Of a DNA stretch of 64,000 nucleotides, positions 11,606 to 22,247 are shown one piece after another. The notes under the pieces were generated by a model. It saw nothing but the letters and a program-made list of their open reading frames with translations. It searched no databases and was not told the origin of the DNA. This stretch comes from Dolomedes plantarius (Eukaryota; Arthropoda; Arachnida; Araneae; Dolomedidae), in the NCBI GenBank assembly GCA_907164885.2, contig OU015495.1:4043308-4107307 (forward strand), given 5' to 3'. How positions within the stretch are numbered: the stretch's first letter is position 1; each line of letters starts with the position of its first letter. Made by a program: the position numbers and the translations under genes.

Positions 11606-11905
11606 TGTTCAATTTCATTTAAACATAAAACCTTCCGGCAGAGGGCACTTGCCCATTTAGTGAGTTTTTGACATTATTGCTTTTTTGTGTTTCAGTATCT
11701 TTAATTTTTCTTGCTTACTTTCAGTGTGGCAACAGGTTAAATTATTGAGTTTGATTTTGTGTGTTCTTTTAGTTTGTGATATATTTTCAAGTGAATATTT
11801 CTACGAAATATTAAAGTAACTTAAATAAAATTTCAAGGCAATTGAAGTTGTTTAATGATGCTTTCAATCTACAGTTCATTAATATCGAATTTCAGTTTTT
11901 ATACA
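11606..11905 (+). repeat. 5' LTR of BEL element
   Basis: 300 bp, starting TGTTCAATTTCATTTAAAC and ending TTTTTATACA. It contains AATAAA near 11826 and matches the 3' LTR along its whole length. Confidence 0.97.
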
Positions 11906-11906
11906 T

Positions 11907-11923
11907 TGGTCCGTCGTAGCAGG
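11907..11923 (+). promoter_or_regulatory. Candidate tRNA primer-binding site
   Basis: TGGTCCGTCGTAGCAGG lies one base after the 5' LTR and starts with TGG, the complement of a tRNA CCA end. The matching tRNA was not identified. Confidence 0.55.
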
Positions 11924-12037
11924 AATAAGCGGCTTATTAAGCTTTATCTTTAAGCCTCTTTAGACAAAACTTGTGACTGTCTTGAAAACTAACTTTTATT
12001 TTGTTTTCTGAAAGTGATTCATTGTGTCTTAAGGAAA

Positions 12038-12553
12038 ATGGATAAACTAAAAGCATTGCTAACCAAAAAGTGAGTTTTAAAAGCAAACTTAACAAATTTG
12101 AAAGAGAAAATTGAGGTTTCTATACAAAAGGCTGATTTTGTAGAAATCGATGTAGCTCAGGAACGGTTGAGTGTCATTTCAGCAAGAATTACTGACTTGT
12201 TTGTAGACATTTTTGTACAGTGTGAAGAGTCAGATGTTGAGAAGTTTGTTGCCGAATCTCAAGAAATTCAAGACATCGTAGACGATTTAAATGTTGCGAT
12301 TCTGAGAGTTCAAGGAAAACCAAAAACTGCTCATTCAACTTTTGCATACTCTTCAAATAGTGTGGACATTAAATTGCCGAAATTAACTCATCCTACCTTT
12401 GGCGGAAACTTGGACGAATGGTTAGCGTTCAGTGATCTTTTTCAAGATTCAATAAAAAATAACGATAAATTATCTGATGGACAAAAATTGTAATATTTAA
12501 AGAGTTCTCTAAAAAATGATGCATTAAAAATTGTTCAATCTCTCGCTATAACA
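12038..12553 (+). pseudogene. BEL gag, N-terminal part, with two in-frame stops, cut by Merlin
   Basis: The frame opens at ATG 12038, meets TGA at 12071-12073, and continues in frame as a helical N-terminal region. It reaches a DUF1759-type gag segment with KLPKLTHPTFGGNLDEW. A TAA at 12491-12493 interrupts, after which the same frame reads YLKSSLKNDALKIVQSLA until the Merlin target duplication at 12554. Gag would form the particle that packages the RNA. Both stops sit within sequence that otherwise stays in frame, so they are point mutations rather than frameshifts. The frame resumes on the far side of Merlin near 13946. Confidence 0.85.
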
Positions 12554-12679
12554 GATTCAAAGGGAAGAGTTCCGTATCCTGTGCCGCTTGGCGCTATTTG
12601 GCACGATTTCTGATTTTTCCGCGTTTCTCGGAAAACTCAGATTATTGCAACCTATCTAAGCGACGCCATCTTTTAAATG

Positions 12680-13359
12680 TCACTTAGACTTAAAAACAAA
12701 ACAAATAGAAACAAAATAATTTTTATAACAAACACATATTTCTATTCTATTTGTTTGGTAACCTTTCCAACTGTCAGAATAAATTGTACTACCATCTGCA
12801 ATGTTTTCAATAATTTTACCAAGAAGGGTAGAGCCATTTCTATTAGGAACAGTGACAACAAACGAATCTTTAGTTTCTCTATATATATACCACCAAACAC
12901 CCACTGTTCGGGTAATACTCGACCGCAATTATTTTTACGTTTAGTAAACAAACTTTCATCAATTTCCACAATGCAATCTGGTCCACCTACCTTCTTGTTT
13001 GGTTTATTCTCCATATCCAAGACACATAAATCACGCATGTAATTGTTCCAATCTATAACAGTTTTATCCGATAAATCTAGTTGATTTTCACAAAATTTAA
13101 TCGACGTCAACTCCTTGCACCAGCAGTATATGAATCTCAAAGTTGAACAAAATGGAATTCTGCTTCCCTCAAACCAGTTGTCTTTTCTAAGTCCCACTTG
13201 CTAATCACACTGTCTTAAATTACATTTCCAAAACTTACGTTTACCAAAATAAAGTTTCATGTCATGGAAATTGGTAAATTTTCGTTTTTTTGGTAAAATA
13301 TTTCGCTCCTGAAAAAATAAAATTACATCTTCTGTTTTTGGCAAATCCCAAATACGCAT
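12680..13359 (-). pseudogene. Merlin transposase (DDE_Tnp_IS1595/ISXO2-like), truncated
   Basis: The likely start is ATG at 13357-13359, opening MRIWDLPKTEDVILFFQERN. An in-frame TAG at 13201-13203 follows CNLRQCD. The frame then gives the core NWFEGSRIPF and CIVEIDESLFTKRKNNCGR, where the Asp of IDES is the first catalytic acid. Near 12878 it shifts frame and continues as RETKDSFVVTVPNR to TIYSDSWKGYQT, which holds the second acid. The expected C-terminal region with the third acid is missing; only about 100 bases remain before the TIR. The protein would cut and paste Merlin copies, but this one cannot. Compare the fuller second copy at 27077-28014. Confidence 0.88.
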
Positions 13360-13532
13360 TTTCGTAGCACTAAAAAATGGCCTCAAGAATCAGCAAACAA
13401 CAAGGCAACAAGGAATCCAAAAGATAACTGCGTGCGCTTGCGAACAACAGCCGGTAAAATGCTAAATGTTGTTTTGTTTGCATTACTTAACCTGCGGTAG
13501 TTTCAGTAGAAGAGATAACCTGAAATTATATA

Positions 13533-13600
13533 TATGTGTGTGTGTGTGTGTAGATAGATAGATAGATAGATAGAAATTATATATATATATATATGTTATT
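13533..13600. repeat. (GT)n(GATA)n(TA)n microsatellite
   Basis: A compound microsatellite inside the Merlin element; absent from the other Merlin copy. Confidence 0.95.
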
Positions 13601-13945
13601 ATATATGTATATATGTTAGATAGAGAGATACAGAGAAACATGCATAAAGAATGCATATATATAGAAACTTTTGCCGTAAAAGTCAAATAACCAATGCCGA
13701 AAAAGTATAACATTTTACCGACAGATTCTATTAGAAATGTCCGTACATCAGGAGCTCATTTCTTATGACTTCTCTCCACAAACTCTGTAGCTGCGGTGGC
13801 GTTAATATCTAAGTACCCGAATAAGAAACCACCATAAAAACATCGTAATACAAACGAATGATAATATACCATATTGAAATATTTATCGCAAAAAAAAAAT
13901 CGCCAAATTTCCCGGCACAGGATACGGAAGTCTTCCCGATTAAAA

Positions 13946-16900
13946 TTTTCAGATTGCTTGGGATCTTTTAACTGATAGATACTCCAACAAAAGAGACATT
14001 GTGTTTACATATATTGACAAGATACTCAGTCTTTCACAAATGACAACAGATACCGCATCTCAAATTTTATCTTTGGTTGACTCAACGAAAGAGTGTGTGC
14101 GTATATTAGAAAGTCTTAACATGAAGGTTCAAGACTTTGCAGATACCATTTTCCTCTATATCATCCAGTCCAAACTCAGTTACATTACAAGGAGCTGGTG
14201 GGAACGTGAAATGGAATACAACGAGATTCCTACCCTTCAAGAGTTGCTGGAATTTTTAGAGAAACATGCAAGAACAATCCAGAAAAAGAGCAATGACAGA
14301 AAAGTCCAACAAGGACATAATTCAAGGAGCAAAAATGCAATTCATCATTCTAGAGTTTCACTATTTTCTTCAGAGGTTAAAAGTCATAATTTGTGTGCTT
14401 ATTGCAAGGCTTACCATTCCCTACCATTGTGTTATGCATTTTTGAAACTAACTGTTAAACAGCGTTCAGAATTTGTGAAAAAACATAATGTTTGTTTTAA
14501 CTGCTTGATCTCTGGTCACAGATTAGTTCAGTGTAGAAGTAAGTACAATTGTAGAGTGTGTGATAAAAGGCATCATACTGCCTTGTGTTTCAAAACTGGT
14601 CAAGAGAGATCAAGAGAGTCCCAACATACTGTTGAGTCAACAGTTTCATCTGATGTACAACAATTCATCCTACAATCTCAGACCAATTCAAGTAGCGTAT
14701 TAGTTTCACGTACAAAGGCTTCCAATGTGAATGATTCTATTACTACATGCATTTCTGAACCCAGAGTTCAAAATCCTGTGCTGTTGTGTACAGCCGTTGT
14801 TCGAGTGCGAGATTCTGAAGGAGGTTATCAATATTGTCGTGTCCTCCTCGATCCTGGTTCGCAAGCCTGTTTTATTACTGAATCTTGTGTAGAAAGGTTG
14901 GGTTTACAAAAGAGAAAGGCTAAGGTATTGATTTTTTGTCTTGGTTCATCAAATTCCAAAACAAATGGAATAACAGAGATTAATTTTATACCACATTACA
15001 AATTCACACCCACTTTCTCTATCCCTGTGTATGTGTTAAATAAAATTGTTGGTGAACTACCACATTCTTCCATAGACCCATCTTATGCAGAATTATTCAG
15101 CTATATAACCCTTGCAGATCCAGCATTTTATAAATCCAGTCCAGTTGACATTCTGTTGGGTGTAGATGTCTCTTTACCAATGCTTATGGGAGAGACATTA
15201 AAAGGCGATAATAAACCGTTTGCTGTTAGATCCCAGCTAGGCTGGATAATTTCAGGAAGTGTGTCTCTTACAGCAGACAAGCAAACTACTATTCACGTCA
15301 ACAACATCCAAATGGACACTGATACTTTAGTGTCAAATTTCTGGAAACTTGATACGGTTCCTACAGCAAACCCATTAACTGCATCTAAGAAAGCCTGTGA
15401 AAAATATTTTCAAAATACTTACACCAGAGATTGTAACAAATATACCGTGCGATTACATTTTCACTCTTCCCCTGATCTTTTGGGTAACTCCAAACAATTA
15501 GCCTTACGTCGTTTGCATTCCCTTGAGAAAAAACTTTCTTCTAACTCTGATATGTATGAACAATATAGAGACTTTATGTCTGAGTATTTGGAACTTAAAC
15601 ACATGGTAGAAGTATCCGAGTCAGAGCACAATAATAAATCAGAATACTACCTTCCTCATCATTGTGTAATAAAACCTTCAAGTACAACTACCAAGCGAGT
15701 TGTTTTTGATGCATCCGCCAAGACTACATCAGGCCTGTCACTAAATGATATCCTAATGGTTGGACTCAGAGTGCAACAGGAATTGGTTCCTATTCTTCTA
15801 AGATTTCGAACATATCAAGTTGCACTATGTGCCGATGTTGAGAAAATGTTTCGAATGGTTCAAGTTCATTCTGAGAACACTAATTACCAAAAGGTCTTGT
15901 GGAGAAATAATCCAAGTGACCAAATCAAAACTTACCGGTTAACAACAGTGACATATGGCACAGCAATTGCACCTTTTCTATCAACACGTGTAATGAAACA
16001 GCTTGCTATTGATGAAAAGGATACATTTCCCTTGGCATCTTCTGTTTGTTTGAGAGATTATTATGTTGATGATCTGCTTTCTGGTTCAGGGTCAGAAGCT
16101 GAAGCAGCTGATCTAGCTAATGAAATGTTGCACATGATGGAAAAGGGTGGATTCAAGCTACGGAAGTGGATTTCCAACATACCATCTGTTTTGCAGTGTT
16201 TTCCTCCAGAGTTAAAAGCTCCAGTTTCTTCATTTAAGATAGACAGTGACAATATGGTTAAGGTGCTTGGTGTTATTTGGTGTCCAACTTCTGATACTTT
16301 TCAGTTTACAGTTTCCATCAATGAGAAATCAGTGTGTACTAAACGGACAATTCTCTCAGAGATAGCTAGAATCTTCGATCCTTTGCGTTGGTTAGCACCT
16401 GTGGTGATTGTTGCAAAAAATCTTCTGCACGAACTGTGGAGTAACAAATGTGGTTGGGATGATGAAATAAATGACGAGTGTAACAAGAAATGGAGAAAGT
16501 TTCAGTCGCAACTATTTTTACTTACAGAGTTTAAAATTCCAAGATGTGTACTGAGTTCCAATGCTTCTGAGATAGAAATTCACGCCTTTTGTGATTCTTC
16601 TGAAAAGGCCTACTGTTCTGTTTTTTACATACGTTCAGTTGCTTCTGATACTTCTGTGAAGGTTTCTCTCCTAACATCAAAAACTAGAGTTGCCCCTCTA
16701 AAGCAACAATCACTTCCAAGGTTAGAACTTTGTTCTGAATTACTTTTGGCCAATTTACTTGAATTTGTGCTGACCGTCCTCAACATTCCAATCAAAAGGT
16801 ATTTTGCATGGACAGATTCAAAAGTTACACTTGCTTGGATATCTTCAGAGCCTCGTCGCTGGCTACCCTTTGTAGCAAATAGAGTTGCCAGGATACAAGA

Positions 16901-18644
16901 AGCCGTTCCAGGTTTAAAGTGGAGCCATGTGCCAGGAAATCAAAATCCTGCTGACTGTGCTACAAGAGGACTTTTGCCTTGTGAATTCCTTCAGTGTGAT
17001 ATGTGGACATGTGGTCCAGATTAGCTCAGACAACCAACTATACCATACGACAATGATGATAATGTGAAAGAATTTTCTTTTAGAGAATTGCATTTAAAAG
17101 AAGAAAAAAGGAGTTTCATTTCCACTGCTGTTCAGTGTCAAGATGTTTCATTCATATTTAAATTTTCTTCGTGGTCGAAATTGTGCAGAGTTACAGCTTG
17201 GTGTTTACGTTTCATAAGAAACTGTTCTAAATCTTCTGAAAAGATTTTGGGTTGTCTTACAGCAAATGAGCTATCAAAAGCAACAGAGATTATAGTTAAA
17301 TGTGTTCAAAGCATTGAGTTTTCACAAGAGTTAAAATGTCTAAATTCTGGAAAGGATTTAAATTCATCAAGCAAAATCTTATCACTATGCCCTTTTTTAG
17401 ATGATAATGGCATAATTAGAGTCGGTGGTCGACTCAGAAATGCTAACATATCTGAAGATTGGGTGTTGTTAGATATGAAACACCCAATAATCATCCCTCG
17501 AAACCATCATGTGACAAATTTAATTCTGCAATATTTTCATCTTCTACACCTCCATGCCGGACCTCAACTATTGTTAGCTGTTATCCGTCAAAAGTTTTGG
17601 ATACCTTGTGGAAGAGATGTTGTGAGGCGTTTCGTGAGAAACTGTATTACATGTTTCCGACTTTCTGCTACTCCAAATACTCAACTTATGGGTGACTTGC
17701 CCCTTTCAAGAGTTACACAATCAAGAGTTCTTGCTGTCACTGTTGTTGATTATGCAGATCCTTTTCTATGCAAAGAAAGATCTGGTCGATTTAAAAAATA
17801 TTTTAAGATTTATGCTGTAAATTTTGTATGTTTCTCTACTAGGGCAATCCATTTTGAGATGGTGAGTGACCTTTCTTCCAAGGCTTTCAGAGCAGCTTTA
17901 AAAAGATTTATTGGCCGACGTAGTAGACCAAGCAAAATATACAGTGACTATGCAACTTATTTTGTTGGAGCAGACAGCGAGTTGAGAAGAACAATGAAAT
18001 CACTTCTATCCTCTTCAAATGATGCCAGTGTTGCAAGTTTCTTCGAATCACAAGGAATCAAGTGGATCTTCAATCCACCCTCAGCTCCTCATGTTGGAGG
18101 CCTCTGGGAGGCTGGTGTGAGGAGTATGAAATTTCACATCAAGAGAACCATGGGTGATGCACTTCTAACTATAAAGGAGTTCCTAACTCTGATTTACCAA
18201 GTCGAGGCTTGTTTAAACTCAAGACCTCTTTGTCCAAGCTCAGGGGACCCAAATGATTTGTCAGACCTTACACCAGGTCACTTTCTTGTTGGTGCCCCCT
18301 TGACTGCTCTTCCAGAGCCCGACTTCACAAACACTCCAATCTCACGCTTACAGCGTTGGGAATTTATGCAGCGACTTCTACAACAGTTCTGGCGACGGTG
18401 GAGCAGTGAATACCTAAGCCAGTTGCAGCAACGACCAAAGTGGTGTTCATCTAAACCCAATATTACTATTGGTGATCTCGTTCTCATAAAAAATGAACTT
18501 GTCCCTTCCTTACACTGGAAACTTGCTACAGTTTTAGAAGTTCATCCAAGCAAGGATGATAAAGTTAGAGTAGTAACTGTGAAATGTGAGAGTGGACTCT
18601 TAAAAAGACCAATTTCAAAACTATGCAATTTGCCACTTGATTAA
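13946..18644 (+). pseudogene. BEL/Pao gag-pol polyprotein, one in-frame stop in pol
   Basis: After the Merlin insertion the gag frame continues without a break. A CCHC zinc knuckle (CFNCLISGHRLVQC) lies near 14494. The aspartic protease shows VLLDPGSQACFI (Asp codon at 14850), with Pro where the family usually has Ser or Thr. The reverse transcriptase has YYVDDLLSG near 16061. RNase H motifs FCDSSEKAYC, WTDSKVTLAW and NPADCATRG follow to about 16960. A TAG at 17022-17024 interrupts, then the same frame runs on from 17025 through the integrase: a His/Cys zinc head near 17552-17660, catalytic VVDYADPFL, YSDYATYFVGA and GGLWEAG, ending at 18644. Integrase D-D-E acids are present. The polyprotein would copy the RNA to DNA and insert it. 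The stop probably replaces a Trp codon (inference from family context). Confidence 0.93.
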
Positions 18645-18704
18645 CTAGATTATGGTTATGGTAATGATTTTTTTCTTTTCTGTTTGAAACCCTTGGGTGG
18701 TTTC

Positions 18705-18717
18705 AAGGTGGGGAGAA
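18705..18717 (+). promoter_or_regulatory. Polypurine tract
   Basis: AAGGTGGGGAGAA lies directly before the 3' LTR, where plus-strand DNA synthesis is primed. Confidence 0.8.
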
Positions 18718-19018
18718 TGTTCGATTTCATTTAAACATAAAACCTTCCGGAAGAGGTTGCGTGCCCATTTAGTGAGTTTTTGACATTATTGCTTTTCTGT
18801 GTTTCAGTATCTTTAAATTTTTTTGCTTACTTTCAGTGTGGCAACAGGTTAAATTATTGAGTTTGATTTTGTGTGTTCTTTTAGTTTGTGATATATTTTC
18901 AAGTGAATATTTCTACGAAATATTAAAGTAACTTAAATAAAATTTCAAGGCAATTGAAGTTGTTTAATGATGCTTTCAATCTACAGTTCATTTAATATCG
19001 AATTTCATTTTTTATACA
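18718..19018 (+). repeat. 3' LTR of BEL element
   Basis: 301 bp, starting TGTTCGATTTCATTTAAAC and ending TTTTTATACA, followed by the duplicated ATTTT. Confidence 0.97.
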
Positions 19019-19023
19019 ATTTT

Positions 19024-19909
19024 ATAGAGGAATCTGATAGCCAAGAATCACTAATGAGTAACCATTTTAGAAATCCTATTCATAAAAATACATTTGCATT
19101 GTTAGAAGTATTTGATGCGTTATAATTATTATTAAAACAGTTTAGCAGTTTCCCAATCTATTTAACATACTATCAAGGCTTTAATACTTGTACATGCCTC
19201 CATTTGTCCTGTACCGCTATATTTTCACCGAGATGGCTGAGGTATGAAGGATCTCACATTCTGTATACTTAAATAAATTAATCCCATCATCTGATTATGT
19301 ACACGGTACTAAGGCACTGATTCCTATCGATCTGAAGAAACTGTAATGCTGAAGATAACTAACGATTACACATTGCGGTATAGAACATAGAAAACAAAAT
19401 ATTACGGAATAGAGGCTGTTTACTGATAGTGTCTGGAATATTAATCATGAACTGACTTGTTATTAATGAGTTATACTTTCATGAGCTTTGAGAAAAGAAC
19501 CAATAATTTTTTTTAATTTCTTAGCATTAAATATATTTTTATGGAATTCATTGAAGCGAGAACATGTGCTAAAAGCTATCTTTTTACAGCACTAAATCAT
19601 TTATTTAGTGGTTTTTATCATATCGTTTTTTAGTACTGTATAAGTTACTATATACTTAATGATCCGAATGCAGAGTCATATTTAGATGCTTCTGTATAGA
19701 TAACAAGAAACAAGATAGGGGTACTAGTAAATGCTCAGTTCAGAAAATTCGTACTATTTTCCCGTGAAAAGGAAAAATCAAAATGTTTTCTTATACATTT
19801 TTTTCTGTTTTTAAAATGCTCACGGTGCCTTTTTTCGCTTATATTTCTATGATTTGATATTTGGTTTTCTGTTTGGCTCAGCATGTTTATTGTGGACTTT
19901 GAATCACTA

Positions 19910-19911
<2 letters not shown>
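19024..19911. other. No gene recognised
   Basis: AT-rich DNA without a family motif on either strand. Confidence 0.5.

Positions 19912-19966
<55 letters not shown>
19912..19966. repeat. (TA)n microsatellite
   Basis: A pure TA run ending at a MITE-like terminus. Confidence 0.97.
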
Positions 19967-19968
<2 letters not shown>

Positions 19969-20085
19969 GTATTTTTTGGACCATAAGTCACACCATTTTA
20001 CATAAAAAAATCGACTTAAAATTGGAGTGCGTCTTTAAAACTTTAAAATAAAGTTTTAAGGTAACTTTAAAATAAAATGGATATT
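19966..20085 (+). mobile_element. Fragment of an ACCGTATTTTT-ended MITE
   Basis: The sequence ACCGTATTTTTTGGACCATA, followed by AGTCACACCATTTTACAT, has the look of a widespread animal MITE end that inserts at TA. No inverted partner is visible before the next microsatellite, so only one end is present. The family name is recalled by pattern, not searched. Confidence 0.5.
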
Positions 20086-20172
20086 TTATAATATATATTT
20101 TATATACATGTTATATATATTTTAAATATATTATTTATTATATATATTTTTCATCTTTATGTATGCGTGTAT

Positions 20173-20676
<504 letters not shown>

Positions 20677-21679
20677 CTAAAGCAAGATTTTCTCGTACTT
20701 CCGCAGAGCAGTCTCACCAGACGAGATGGGAAAGCCTTTCGACGTCTGATGCAAGTTCTTGTAGCGATTCAATTGGCTTCTGTTGGCGAGATTCGAGCTA
20801 GAGCCGGCTAAACACTTCTCGCCAAAGCGTAACATCAAAACAGTTGAAAGTGCGCCAAAGTCTAATCGCTGCTTTTCTGGAATCGTTAGCAAAATATTCT
20901 CCGCTTCGGCACGCAGAGATACAGCCAATTTACAAGCTTTTGTTACAGATTCCCATCCGCTGGCGTCCGCCACAATGCCGAATTGAGTTTTGTAAACTTG
21001 CCAAGAAGATTCTTCCATCATAGGTTGACAGCTTAATGGATGGCCAGGAGGTTACAGATATACAGTTATAATCTTCAGTAACATAAGTATTTGACAATTT
21101 CTGTTCTAAAATCTGTACTTTTCTTGAAACGTCGGTAAATTTTCCCTCCATAGTTTCAAATTTGTTGTCAACTTTGTCAAATTCTTCCTCCATATTTTCT
21201 AATTTGTTGTCAACTTTATCAAATTTTTCTTCTAAATTTTCTTTTATAACGCCACATTTTTCCTCCATATTTTTAAATTTGTTGTCAATTTTATCAAATT
21301 TTTCTTCTAAATTTTCTTTTATAACGCCAATATTTGCTTCAAAAATGTTAAATTTGTGTTCTACATTCTGGAATTTTTCGTCAAATTTGTCTTCTATTTC
21401 AGTCACTCTTTCATTCACGGTAGATATAATTTCACACTTGAATTCTTCCCGACCAACCAATATTTCCTTCTTTATCTCTTCGTGACCTGCAGATATCCCT
21501 GCCGATATTTCTTTCTTTATTTCCTCTTGACCTGCAGACATTTCTTTCTTTATCTCTTCTTGACCTGCAGACATTTCTTTCTTTATCTCCTCTTGACTTT
21601 CAGCCATTTTAGACACCGCAGCAATAATCTGTTGGAATTTATCTTACAACTCTTGAGCTTCAACAATCTGGTCAGCCAT
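20677..21679 (-). pseudogene. Gypsy-type gag with long coiled coil, truncated
   Basis: The frame starts at ATG 21677-21679 (MADQIVEAQEL), meets TAA after 11 codons, and runs on from MSKMAESQEE. The first part has four near-identical 11-residue repeats (EEIKKEMSAGQ, 33-bp units at about 21485-21616). A heptad-rich stretch with repeated EEKFDKVDNK and IKENLEEKF words follows, a strong coiled coil. After LSTYDG the frame shifts near 21020. The gag core continues as WQVYKTQFGIVADASGW and RFGEKCLAG, matching retrotransposon gag domains of the gypsy group. The element ends near 20677 before any protease or pol. The 5' LTR and primer site lie directly upstream. Confidence 0.8.
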
Positions 21680-21709
21680 TCATCTTGTAAAAAGCATTCA
21701 ATCCCTACA

Positions 21710-21722
21710 CGACTGACACCAA
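21710..21722 (-). promoter_or_regulatory. tRNA primer-binding site of gypsy element
   Basis: Minus-strand TGGTGTCAGTCGT follows the LTR end by two bases and begins with TGG, as a tRNA-primed start site should. Confidence 0.7.
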
Positions 21723-21724
21723 AA

Positions 21725-22199
21725 TGTTCCGTTTTCTGGGTTCGATGGGACTAAATAAATTCTCTTCAGAAAGTGCACACAATAAAATTTATTATTCTAT
21801 AAATTCTTCAGGCGCATATCCAGTTACTAGTAGAAAACACGTAACAACTGTCTTCTATACAACAGAAAACTCTAAAAACACAAATTAGGATAACAGTCTT
21901 CAATACAATATGCGCCTAACTCACTTTCAATACATTCAATACGCAGAAGAAAAGAATACTCACTGACTTTCAATGCCAATCTTAGGTATATTTATAAACT
22001 CCCAAAGCGCCCCCTATCGGCCGCCATCTAGAAATAACTGGAAAATTCCAGATAGGCATAGAAGGTTGGTGACCATTTGGCGCCACATCACCAAATTTGG
22101 CGATCAAAATAAGTCCCAAATCCATTGCCAATTTGGCGACAACTCTCATATTTGGTGAGATTACCATAGACTCGTTGCGACTAAACTCGTAAAATTCGT

Positions 22200-22203
<4 letters not shown>
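21725..22203 (-). repeat. 5' LTR of gypsy element
   Basis: 479 bp on the minus strand, from TGTTACGAATTTTACGAG at 22203 to GGAACA at 21725. A TATAAAT word (near 21990) and AATAAATTTTATTG (near 21790) give promoter and polyadenylation signals in the right order. It is followed by the primer site and gag. The 3' LTR is not in the window. It starts against a (TA)n run. Confidence 0.8.

Positions 22204-22242
<39 letters not shown>
22204..22242. repeat. (TA)n microsatellite
   Basis: A pure TA run beside the gypsy LTR. Confidence 0.97.

Positions 22243-22247
<5 letters not shown>

Larger units (their letters stand above)
12562..13937 (-). mobile_element. Merlin-superfamily DNA transposon inserted in BEL gag
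   Basis: 25-bp TIRs (left 12562-12586, starting GGGAAGAGTTCCGTATCCTG; right 13913-13937) match with one mismatch. The flanks GATTCAAA (12554-12561) and GATTAAAA (13938-13945) are an 8-bp target duplication with one difference. GG-starting ends, an 8-bp duplication and an IS1016/ISXO2-like transposase identify Merlin. The BEL gag frame is interrupted exactly here, so Merlin arrived after the retrotransposon. A (GT)n(GATA)n microsatellite at about 13533-13600 lies inside it. Confidence 0.92.
11606..19018 (+). mobile_element. BEL/Pao LTR retrotransposon, complete ends, decayed coding
   Basis: Two near-identical LTRs (11606-11905 and 18718-19018) bound the element, and the 5-bp flank ATTTT is duplicated at 11601-11605 and 19019-19023. 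The internal order is gag, zinc knuckle, aspartic protease, reverse transcriptase, RNase H and integrase, with the protease-RT-RH-IN order and long linker domains typical of BEL/Pao. The element is 7.4 kb, of which about 1.4 kb is a Merlin transposon inserted in gag. Three in-frame stops in the gag-pol frame mean it cannot make a full polyprotein. LTR differences (for example around 11638-11650 versus 18748-18762) show some age. Confidence 0.97.

Noticed and set aside
12677..13042. 121-codon plus-strand frame
   Set aside because: It is the antisense of the Merlin transposase and shows no motif of its own.
21162..21754. Plus-strand frames of 107 and 132 codons, Ser/Phe-rich
   Set aside because: Antisense shadows of the coiled-coil gag repeats.
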